A DNA stretch of 64,000 bases from Erythroxylum novogranatense (Eukaryota > Streptophyta > Magnoliopsida > Malpighiales > Erythroxylaceae): positions 67,455,824 to 67,519,823 of the forward strand of contig CM057232.1 of assembly GCA_029891385.1 (NCBI GenBank), given 5' to 3'. The first letter of the stretch is position 1. The number at the start of each line of letters is the position of its first letter. The notes beneath the pieces were generated by a model that was given only the letters and a program-made list of their open reading frames with translations, was not told the origin of the DNA and ran no database searches. This document shows positions 55,251-64,000 of the stretch, in pieces. Made by a program: the position numbers and the translations under genes.

Positions 55251-56671
55251 AAGTTTGACATATGCCTCATTCCCATCCCTTTTAGGTGACCCTCAAAGCT
55301 CTTTTGAGTCAATGTCTTTGTGAACGGATCAGCAAGGTTTTGCTCGGTGGGAATCTTTATCACATCCACTTCTCCACGTTGTATTATCTCCCTTATAAGA
55401 TGATACTTTCGTTCAATGTGTTTGGCAGCTTTGTGGTTCCGAGGTTCTTTAGAATTTGCCACTGCCCCACTATTATCACAATAAAGTGTAATGGCCTTTT
55501 CCGCCTCTGGAGCTACCTCCAAATCATTTAGGAGCTTCCGGAGCCAGACTGCTTTCTTTGCTGCTTCACAAGCAGCAACATACTCAGCCTCCATAGTGGA
55601 ATCAGCAATACAAGATTGCTTGACACTCCTCCAAACTATGGCTCAACCTCCTAAAGTAAATATAGAACCAGAAGTTGATTTCCTTGAATCAACATCTGAT
55701 TGGAAATCATAATCCGTATATCCTGTCGGAATAAGATTACTTCCAGAGTAAACAAGCATTAAGTTCTTCGTGTTACGAAGACATTTAAGTATACACTTAA
55801 CCGCAGTCCAATGTTCCATTCCTGGATTAGACTGAAATCTGCTTACCAGTCCCACTGTGTAACAGATATCCGGTTTAGTGCACAGCATTGCATACATCAA
55901 ACTACCAACTGTCGAAGCATATGGAATGTTACGCATGCGTTCAACCTCCTCTTGGATTTTAGGTACTTGTTCCTTTGAAAGTTTGATTCCATGTCTAGTA
56001 GGAGTAAAACCCCTATTGGAATCTTGCATGGCGAACTTATTGAGCATATTCTCAATGTAGGTTAGTTGAGACAAAGCTATCTGCTTGTTCTTTCGATCCC
56101 TTATAAGTTTGATCCCTAGAACATAGGTAGCCTCTCCCAAATCCTTCATTGAAAACTGTTCATTCAGCCATCCCTTAACCGTAGATAATATTCCCACATC
56201 ATTCCTAATGAGCAGAATGTCATCAACATACAGGATTAGGAAAGTAACCTTACCTTCTTGTATTCTTTTATAAACACAAGGCTCATCTAGGTTTTGTATG
56301 AACCCATAGGTTTTGATAGCCTTATCAAACCTAATGTTTCAAGACCTAGATGCTTGCTTAAGTCCATAAATGGACCTTTGCAACTTGCAAACCTTGTGCT
56401 CATTACCTGGCTCAATGAATCCTTCTGGTTGGGCCATATAAATGGTCTCCTCAAGATCCCCATTAAGAAATGCGGTATTGACATCTATTTGCCATATTTC
56501 ATAATCGAAATAGGTTGCTATGGACAAAAGAATCCTGATGGACTTGAGCATGGCAACCGGAGAAAAAGTCTCCTCATAGTCTATACCCTCCTTTTGAGTA
56601 TAGCCTTTAGCTACCAATCTAGCTTTAAAGGTCTCTACCTTTCCATCCGATCCCCTTTTCCTTTTGTAGAT
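55244..56671 (-). pseudogene. Copia-2 reverse transcriptase and RNase H (broken)
   Basis: From 56671 downward the RT reads [33 protein letters not shown] and [11 protein letters not shown], then TGA (56341-56339) where relatives have Trp. The same frame continues with the catalytic box LYVDDILLIRND (about 56230) and a long block ending TLGG (55643). A second TGA precedes the RNase H block (55594-55244) with MEAEYVAACEAAKKAVWLRK, LYCDNSGAVANSKE and LADPFTKTLTQKSF. Upstream, CK[stop]IYKRKR near 56670 replaces the usual CKWIYKRKR. Apart from these nonsense codons the protein is well preserved, which suggests limited age. Confidence 0.9.
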
Positions 56672-57796
56672 CTATTTACACCCTATGGCTTTTAGACCTG
56701 GTGGTAGATCTACAAGGACCCTGACTTCATTTGTATACATAGAATCTATTTCTGATTCCATCGCCTTGAGCCATTTTCCTACATCAACATCATTAATAGC
56801 CTGTGTATACGTAATGGGATCTATTTCTTCTTGGTCCGAGATGGCAATTAAGCTTTCTCTTAAACCCAAATACCTATCTGGCTGTCTCACAACCCTCCCA
56901 CTACGTCTAGGCACACCTTGATGTTCAGGTTGCACTTCTGATTCAACTCTTGAATCCATTTCGACATCTTGTTCTGTCATATCCAAAACAACTCTTGGTT
57001 TGGATGAAATAGCTAACTCCTTTAGTACTACTTCACTTCTTCCTTTGTGATTTTTCATAAAATCTTCCTCTACAAGGACCCTGACTTCATTTGTATACAT
57101 AGAATCTATTTCTGATTCCATCGCCTTGAGCCATTTTCCTACATCAACATCATTAATAGCCTGTGTATACGTAATGGGATCTATTTCTTCTTGGTCCGAG
57201 ATGGCAATTAAGCTTTCTCTTAAACCCAAATACCTATCTGGCTGTCTCACAACCCTCCCACTACGTCTAGGCACACCTTGATGTTCAGGTTGCACTTCTG
57301 ATTCAACTCTTGAATCCATTTCGACATCTTGTTCTGTCATATCCAAAACAACTCTTGGTTTGGATGAAATAGCTAACTCCTTTAGTACTACTTCACTTCT
57401 TCCTTTGTGATTTTTCATAAAATCTTCCTCTAAGAAGGTTGCATTTGTCGACATAAATACCTTCTTATCATGAGGACTGTAAAAATAGTACCCTTGAGTT
57501 CTCGTAGAATATCCTACAAACAAACATACTTCTGACCTTGGTTTCATCTTTGTGGATTCAGGCTTTAGAACATGGGCTGGGCAACCCCAAGCCCTCAAAT
57601 GCCTCAATGACGGCACTCGGCCAGTCCACAACTCCCTAGGTGTTTTAGGCACCGATTTGGACAGAGCAAAGTTAAGAAGATATGTTGTCGTTTGTATGAC
57701 ATATCCCCAGAACGATTCTGGAAGGCTAGCGTAGGACATCATTGATCTTACCATTTCCAATAGAGTTCTATTTCTCCTCTCTGCAGGAGCTGACAA
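56672..57796 (-). pseudogene. Copia-2 integrase C-terminal half with in-frame 120-residue duplication
   Basis: A 374-codon open frame starting SAPAERRNRTLLEMVRSM, so the catalytic Glu (AERRN) is present, but the usual TPQQNGV just before it is missing. It continues SFWGYVIQTTTYLLNFA, LRAWGCPAHV and CLFVGYSTRTQGYYF. A block from EEDFMKNHKGRSEV to MYTNEVRVLV then occurs twice, because 56711-57070 and 57071-57430 are identical. The duplication keeps the frame and adds 120 residues to the linker between integrase and RT. Confidence 0.9.
56711..57430. repeat. Exact 360-bp tandem duplication in Copia-2 pol
   Basis: Units 56711-57070 and 57071-57430 read identically line by line, starting TACAAGGACCCTGAC. 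The boundaries have CTACAAGG and CTAAGAAGG, a short similarity that could have guided slippage or end joining. Because 360 is a multiple of three, the reading frame is kept. Confidence 0.96.
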
Positions 57797-58714
57797 ATTG
57801 GAAACAATTCCATTGTCAATTAAATATTGCTAGAACTCTCCAGATAAATACTCACCACCTCGTTCTGATCGAAGCTGTTTTAATGGCTTGCCAAGTTGCT
57901 TCTCAGCTTCAGCTTTGAATTCTTTGAATTTTTCAAAAGATTAACTCTTTTTATACATCAAATACAAATCGTCATGTCTTGAGTAATCATCTATAAAAAT
58001 TATGAAATATTTATAACCTCCTCTAGCTTGTACATTCATGGGCCCACACACATCAGTATGTACCAGGTCTAATGTGGATTCAGATATGTTTCCTTTAGAA
58101 AGAAATGAGGCTTTGGTCATTTTTCCTTCAATAAAAGATTCACAGGTGGGTAATGGATCACTATCTAAGCCCATAAGGATCTCATTCTTTACTAGCCTGT
58201 CAAGTCTTTTCTGATTGATATGACCTATTCTTAAGTGCCACAGATGCTTTGAATTAATTCTGGAGATTTTGTATTGTCTTGGTTTTATCAATTCTGTGGT
58301 ATTTAGTGAGCCTTTCATAGGTTTTATAAAAAATAATCCCTGTTTAGTTATCGCATCACAAATAAAATCCTTATTCTCATATATTGAAACAACCTTTTCA
58401 AAATATAAGGAATAACCAGAGTTTATTAGACAAAAAATAGAAATCATGTTCCTTACAATCATTGGTATGTAATAAACATCCTCAAAATATAACCTATGAC
58501 CATTAGGAAAGTCCAAGATAACTACTCCCACTGATTCTGCTGAAACATAGGAACCATCTGCTATCTTGACTTGAAACTGGCCTTTAGGTAGTCTTTTCCT
58601 TTGCTGGAACCCCTGCAAAGAATTACAAAAATGGTTAGTGGCTCCTGAATCTAATATCCAAGAAGTAGATAAATATGCCACATTTCTAGTTCCTAACAAA
58701 CTTAGGAAGCCCAT
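57797..58714 (-). pseudogene. Copia-2 protease and integrase N-terminal half (broken)
   Basis: The frame 58714-57941 contains the protease active site WILDSGATNHFCN (Asp-Ser-Gly), then the GAG-pre-integrase zinc motif HLWHLRIGHINQKRLDRL, where the second part reads CESFIEGK (usual CESCLEGK, so one Cys is lost). The first integrase Asp lies in LVHTDVCGPM. Between 57940 and 57797 the frame shifts and the second catalytic position reads RSERGGEY instead of RSDRGGEY, an Asp to Glu change, followed by TAG in GEF[stop]QYL. Three separate lesions therefore disable integrase. Confidence 0.9.
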
Positions 58715-58739
58715 ACCTTGTTTTCTTTTGAGGGACTCT

Positions 58740-58954
58740 AGGTAGACTGGACAGTTTCTTTTCTAATGGCCCATCTCATCACAGTGGAAACACTTTCCTT
58801 TGATGTTATCTTTGGCCTTCTTTTTCATGGATTTGGCCTTGACCTCTGTTTGGCCCTTCTTTTTCATTGGACCCTTCTTCTTTTCCTTGCCATTACCCTT
58901 GGGCTTAGAAGAAGAAGCTACATTAGCTTCTGGCCCATAAGCCTTAATATTCAA
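58740..58954 (-). pseudogene. Copia-2 gag C-terminus with zinc knuckle
   Basis: A Lys-rich nucleocapsid stretch (KKKGPMKKKGQTEVKAK) leads to CFHCDEMGH, then TAG in place of Trp, then KRNCPVYLESLK, so the C-x2-C-x4-H-x4-C knuckle is split by a stop. It would bind element RNA. It runs toward the protease frame. Confidence 0.85.
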
Positions 58955-59222
58955 TATCTCCTCCGTGCTCTGGAGGATATTTACAACTCACTCAAGGTGT
59001 AATCCTTGCTATTGAGCTCATAGTCCAACTTAAACTGCTGAAAAGAAGAGTTTAAGCTATTGATGATCATAATCATCTGTGTGTCCGCATCCATATCCGC
59101 CTAAGCATCTCAAATTCGGTGGATGCAGAGATTACCTTCATTATGTAATCCCGCTTGGTTCACGAGTTTACATGCGAGATTATGAAAGGTTTGGATAGCT
59201 TTCACTCTTACAGACCTAGTCC

Positions 59223-59534
59223 TCACACCAAACATCTCAGTAAGTGATGGACCATTGCACTAGCAGTTTTCATACAAGCAATTTGATTTTGCAACATGTC
59301 GCTGATAGAGGCCAGAATATAACACTTAGTAGTCTTGTCAGCATTCTGCCAACGCTCATATTGTTGGACTTGCTCAGGAGTTGAATCTCCACTTGGAGGT
59401 GTACGCTCATTTTCAGTTAACACCCATGAAATACGTTCATATTGAAGAACAATGTCAAGCTTACGTCTCCATTCATTAAAATTGTCTTCGTTTTTCAATT
59501 TGTCATTAGTCAAGAGCAGGGTGAGTGGATTCAT
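59223..59534 (-). pseudogene. Copia-2 gag N-terminal part
   Basis: The frame begins MNPLTLLLTNDKLKNEDNFN and contains EWRRKLDIVLQYERISWVL, the usual Copia gag start with the conserved W-x3-L. It ends after 103 codons; the capsid between 59222 and 58955 is in broken frames (for example a run resembling NSLNSSFQQFKLDYE near 59020-59070). The start at 59534 fits the position after the leader. Confidence 0.82.
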
Positions 59535-60917
59535 TTTGTGGTTGATTTTGTCTAAAAATATAAATTATTAAAACATGAGCATACTAGTCAACAATTTATG
59601 GAACTTTGTATAAAATCATGATGCATGTATGCATGATGATAGATTTAACAAAACTTAAAAAATTAAAACATTATACGACGGTTATTTTTCTTATCTATAA
59701 CAGACTAAGTGACGGTGGGTCATCTTATCCATTAAAAGAAAAACTGGGACCCTCCCACTCAAAAACTACCAAGCATCTCATGCCCAATTTTTTAAGAAGC
59801 GTCTTAATTTGGTCCATACTTTTAGCAACAAAGCTACGGTGGGCAGTTTATTGATAAAAAATGTTGAGTGTTTAACCATTTGATTCATTCATTAAAGGTA
59901 CCTACAAACCATGCCTCGGTGGGAGGTCACATTTGCTATCATTAAGTGGACTTATCCTTAAGGAGACCCAAACCATGCAAGATGTAGGATCCATGCCCTC
60001 TGATGGGGAGTAACACTTCACCACATGCAAACGGGCCATCATTTGGAGACCGTGGACTCTCATAGGAGCATCCTCTCCCACTCAATCTTTTTGGGCTTTA
60101 AGTTTTAAATACCATCTTGTCTAGATGCAATTTATTATCCATCCTATATTGTTTCATTATATATCTCATACATAATGAATGCATGGCAAAGCCTAGGGTT
60201 GGCAACTTTCTAAATGACATGCAATCACATAATATCACATATTATAAGCATTCATTTCTCTACTCATCACATGAACTAATAAAGCCACTTTTGATTGTCC
60301 ATCCTAGAAAAATTAAATAATTACAAGCCTTTTAGGCCCAAAGTATTCTTCTTGGACTTGGATCTTCCGCTTCGAACTCTTCACAAACATGATCCGGCCC
60401 ATTCGGTAAACAAAAAGTAATGGCATATATGAAAATCGAATTTTGTCACTTTGAAAAATAAAATTCCAGCACCAGATTTTTAGAAAACCAAATCTTTGTT
60501 TTGAAAAAAAATACCAGCACTAGTTTTCATTAAAACCAAAATTTGATTCTTTGAAACAAAAATCCAGCACTTGTTTTCACAAAACTTATGCCAATACACA
60601 AAAGGATACACCAAAAATTTTACCTTTCCATTTCTTCAATCCATGGCTGCTCCATCTTCATCATTACATCAATTTGTACATTACAAAATCAAAGAAAATA
60701 GAAAAAAGAAACCAAGGAGGAAACATGGTGATGATAGACCACCCTCCTTGTTACAACCAATGAAGAAATCTTACAAGGTAAATTTAACTTCTATGGACAA
60801 CCAAAAGAGCAAACATACACCATGTATATTTCTATCACATAAAAATATGCAGCATACACAAAAAGATTGCCAACCCATGCATCCAATATATAGGAACCGA
60901 AATCATGCATTAGAAAC
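59535..60917 (-). other. Copia-2 leader between PBS and gag
   Basis: About 1.4 kb without a recognised gene. Near 60440-60590 three similar units of about 50 bases occur, each with CCAGCAC followed by TTTTCA/TTTTTAG and AAAACC. Small ORFs such as 60551-60763 are not supported. Confidence 0.6.
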
Positions 60918-60931
60918 TGGCTTTGATACCA
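60918..60931 (-). promoter_or_regulatory. Copia-2 primer binding site, tRNA-Met type
   Basis: The minus strand reads TGGTATCAAAGCCA, one base different from the site of Copia-1, two bases inside the 5' LTR. Confidence 0.88.
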
Positions 60932-60933
60932 AT

Positions 60934-62915
60934 TGTTGGATCGTAAAAAGAAAACATGCTTTGTTTGGAAAAACAGTATATTTCAAAACTTTTAAGAAAT
61001 CATTACTTGCAACGGAAGCAACAAATCCAAATCAACATGCCAATCCATACATGATATGGTATAAGGATAATAAAATATAAACAAGATCAGGAGTATTACC
61101 GACTCCTTCGCTACAGCTTTAAATCCTTGCTACGCTATCCTCTCCTTCTTCGTGAAATACTTTGCCTTTGACTCTTTTCCTTTAGCAATCTACTTTCTCC
61201 TTATTGTAGTATCCTCAACCAATTAGATTTACCACCTGTTCTTCAAGGACAATTAGGTTAACAAAATCCTTTGGTGGGAAAGGAGAAGAAATGTTTGGAG
61301 GAGATTTTTTAAGAAGAAGAAGAAGCAAAATTGAAACTCTTTCAATTGGTATTTTTCGATTATCTCTTTCATGAAAGGAGAGAAGGTGTAAAGAACATGC
61401 AATAACTCTTTCTTGCCTACCAATTTCGTATATGCATGGATGGAAGGAGAAAGAGGCATCAAATGCATCACTTCTTTCATTAATCACTCATAAAATAGCC
61501 AATAAATGAGATTATCTTCATTTATCTTTATGATGGCTATTTGAAAAGACCATAACCTAAAATTCAATACCCAATTTCGGTTTTGCCAAGAAGAAAGAAG
61601 GAAGATGGTCCATCTAATGTACATCTTTCATCTTTAATCTAATGAATGCAAATAAGTTACAAGCCAACATTAAAAGACAACCATTAAACTATTTAATGGT
61701 AAATTCATAACTCCATTTAATGATGATTAACCATAATAAAGACCATCTTTATTTAGCATTTTAATGTCAAATATGTAGTTACACATTTAACCTAGGAATA
61801 ACCGAAATTGATATCTTCTTCTTAAATTTTTTTTTAAAATATAATTAATCTAATTAATTACATTAAACCAAAAACCAAGCCCATTACTAAATGTACATTT
61901 GGGCTTCTTTAATTAGACCAAGCCCAAGATTCAATTATGGGCTTCTAATTAACCTCCATTTATATTTCTTACTTAGCTTGATAACCTTCCTTAAAGCCAA
62001 GTGGGGAATCTTATTGGACTTTGATAATTCAAGCTCCAATAAGCCCAGAATTAATTCAATCTCATTGGAATTAATTCTAGCTTATTAACTAAATGTCATT
62101 CCGCTAAAGACAAATAGTTGAACTCTTGAATTATTAAATATTATGAGAATATGTCCAATTGCAAACCTTATTTAGAACCTTATTATAGCCATCCGCACAA
62201 CAAAGGGTAAAATTACCGTTTTGCCCTTATGTTGATTTTTCCTTCTAGATCTCTCATTTTACTTTACATGGTGATTAACACATAAGATCTCATCTCATTG
62301 TTAAGACTTGATGGGTAGCTAGTCCATAAAACTACTGGTGCCAGTTTAATCACCAAATCTCCTTAAAATATCTATAAGAGATGATAACACTATAAACTCT
62401 TTATTTGAGTGAATGTTCCTTGATACATGTTTCAATTAATAATTCCAACATGCAGACTTTATTGTATGTTTTAAGATTAAAGTAACGACCCACTTTATTC
62501 TTGAAAACATACTTGATTCTAGATTCATTTAATAGTGCCATTATCGATAGTCAACTACTATCATGATATGAAACTCATCATTCCTTTGAGGTAAACTCCT
62601 TTACTTATATGGAGATAAATCGCAACACTACAGTCTAAACCATAATCAAGCGACCAACTTGATTATTCAACTGTGAATCAATTAATTCAGATTCTAATAA
62701 TATACATGTTTCCCATACATCTCTATGTATATGTATATTACTTACAAAAGAATCTTGGTACCTTATGACGGATATATAATGCTCATACAGATAAAATCAA
62801 ACTCTTTTGTTTTATTAATAATAAATATTTTCATTACAAAACTGTAACTGAAGAAGACAAAGTTACATGCAAATACACTTGCTTTCCAGGGCACTATATT
62901 TACATAACTCTAACA
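60934..62915 (-). repeat. Copia-2 5' LTR
   Basis: It begins TGTTGGATCGTAAAAAG and ends AACTCTAACA on the plus strand (1982 bp). It matches 53135-55229 apart from an indel near 62460 and scattered substitutions. Confidence 0.92.
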
Positions 62916-62918
62916 GAT

Positions 62919-63414
62919 AGATATTATCAGGCTTGAATATGTCAGAGGTAAAGGTGTTGTGCTTTTCAAATGCGAATGGTACGATCTTGAAAATTTGACT
63001 ATGAGGGTCAATGACATTCTAAAAAGCATCAACGTTACGAAGTTTTGGTTTAAGGATGACCCGTTTATTTTCGCAAACCAAGCAAAACAAGTTTTGTTAG
63101 TGGAAGATTTGTTACTGGGTTCAAATTGGCGGATTGTGCAAGAATGTGAAGTTAGACGTGCGTATGATATCCCATTTCATGGTAATGAAGAAGATGCAAA
63201 TGACGAAGAGGAGTCCTCTGAAGCTCCAGTGGAAGTTGAGGAATGTACCTTAGAGTTTTTAGATCGCAATGATATTGCTATTGATGTAATAGATAATGTT
63301 GTATTGAATTTCGAGCAACATTTGAATGATGATTTGGATGACTTAGAGACAAGCAGTAGTGAAAATGAATGTGATATTGTATTCGAGGAGTCCACCGATG
63401 ACGATGATGAATAA
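62919..63414 (+). pseudogene. CACTA transposase C-terminus (DUF4216-like) and acidic tail
   Basis: The frame reads LFKCEWYDLENLTMRVNDIL, then VTKFWFKDDPFIFANQAKQV and EDLLLGSNWRIVQE, the DUF4216-type domain that ends plant TNP2 proteins. An acidic tail rich in Asp and Glu follows and the stop is at 63412-63414. The first 120 or so bases repeat sequence also present at 48707-48833 but with substitutions and a 25-base segment missing there, so the two halves of this transposase gene overlap instead of abutting. Confidence 0.87.
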
Positions 63415-64000
63415 ATTCTTATTATACGCCTTTGTTATTTTATCTTCATTGCTTAACCACATTCTTAAGGTAAGTAGTAAGTAAATATGATGTCAACCAT
63501 ATATTCGAGTCTTGTTTTGAAATCAATTAACTTTGTACGTGGTGTCCACTACTTATACGAACTGAATCATATAAAAAACTGATTAGGTAGGTTAAAAAGA
63601 GTAGGTGAAAAAACTCATCAATAGCATCAACCATGTAGAGGACTTCATAACCCTTCTTCTTCAACTTCTTACTGAACTTATATGCAATGTTTGATGCCAC
63701 CAATATTTATGTCACTCTCTTCACTTCATATAGTTGCATTATATGTTAACGAATTTCATTCTTATAGACTTTTTGCCGTCTCAACCTATAACTTTAACAG
63801 TGCATATAACTGTTATTCCTACAGGTTCAAAAGATCAATCAGCTGTGGTGTCATTAGCATTGGAGCAAATTCTAGAGGTAATTAACCTTCTATGCTATTG
63901 TTTTATTTTGGAGTTCATGTTTGTTGTTGGCTTTCCTTTGAATGGTCTTCGATTGAACTGAGGTTGAACTTAAATGTTTGTTTAGCTTCTGGTGGACTTC
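63415..64000 (+). other. CACTA region downstream of the transposase
   Basis: AT-rich sequence with a TTCCTACAG splice-acceptor-like signal near 63820 and short open stretches to the window end. In related elements a TnpA-type gene or the 3' subterminal repeats follow here, but neither is recognisable. Confidence 0.35.

Larger units (their letters stand above)
53135..62915 (-). mobile_element. Copia-2: Ty1/Copia retrotransposon within CACTA
   Basis: Minus-strand element with LTRs 53135-55229 and 60934-62915, a PBS next to the latter and a PPT next to the former. Gag, protease, integrase, RT and RNase H are in Copia order. The flanking pentamers TTTAT and GATAG do not match, so a normal target duplication is absent. 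Stops, a deletion in integrase and an exact 360-bp duplication show it is inactive. The LTRs differ by an indel of about 0.1 kb and scattered changes. Confidence 0.92.
42250..64000 (+). mobile_element. CACTA (En/Spm) DNA transposon, interrupted, right end outside window
   Basis: It begins CACTACAACAAAA at 42250, the typical plant CACTA terminus, followed by subterminal repeats and, from 45588, a TNP2-type transposase read on the plus strand. The transposase C-terminus appears at 62919-63414 after a solo LTR and Copia-2. The 3' terminal repeat was not found before 64000. The transposase has stops and frameshifts, so the copy is non-autonomous. Confidence 0.85.

Overview
This window is repeat-dominated nuclear DNA of a flowering plant, probably a eudicot. 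It is AT-rich, has spliced gene remnants with GT/AG introns, a plant-only SAUR gene, plant Ty1/Copia and Ty3/Gypsy retrotransposons (chromovirus-like and Athila-like), L1-type and RTE-type LINEs, and a CACTA (En/Spm) transposon. I see no bacterial operon, CRISPR array, rRNA gene or tRNA gene. The species cannot be named from sequence alone.

Layout. (1) 1-8856: a minus-strand L1-type LINE split by a minus-strand Ty3/Gypsy element (665-8146, TSD AAGGG) that keeps two long LTRs, a PBS and a broken gag but no recognisable pol. (2) 8857-19135: a probable plus-strand Athila-type LTR, then a heavily decayed minus-strand Athila-type Gypsy element (gag, protease, RT, RNase H and integrase all traceable), itself split by a 2.6-kb solo LTR (12706-15322). 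(3) 20358-20741: an intact single-exon SAUR gene, the only clearly functional protein gene here. (4) 21770-24460: LINE ORF1 remnant, truncated Gypsy LTR, RTE-type LINE tail. (5) 25198-39518: a complete-ended minus-strand Ty1/Copia element (Copia-1, TSD CCTGC) whose 3' LTR was later hit by a 5.2-kb solo LTR (25373-30581, TSD AACCG). (6) 39804-41624: seven exons of a CCR4-type deadenylase gene, truncated and frameshifted. (7) 42250 to beyond the window end: a CACTA transposon with a decayed TNP2-type transposase, carrying a LINE fragment, a second solo LTR of the 5.2-kb family (48834-53127, TSD CATTT) and a second minus-strand Copia element (Copia-2, 53135-62915).

The nesting gives relative ages: the L1 and Athila copies are old, CACTA and Copia-1/Copia-2 are younger, and the long solo LTRs are younger still because they interrupt other elements and keep perfect TSDs. 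None of the transposon proteins looks intact; several stops are Trp codons turned to TGA/TAG, as expected from deamination of methylated cytosine.

Most interesting signals: hairpins inside the long solo-LTR family whose stems differ by paired (compensatory) substitutions; a ten-copy array of the palindrome AAGTCGACTT in the Copia-1 leader; an exact in-frame 360-bp duplication in Copia-2; a flank overlap around Copia-2 that a simple insertion cannot explain; and clustering of differences between repeat copies, and of CCR4 frameshifts, at CAG/CTG-like motifs, which may be an assembly or base-calling artefact. All comparisons were made by eye; no search or alignment program was run.
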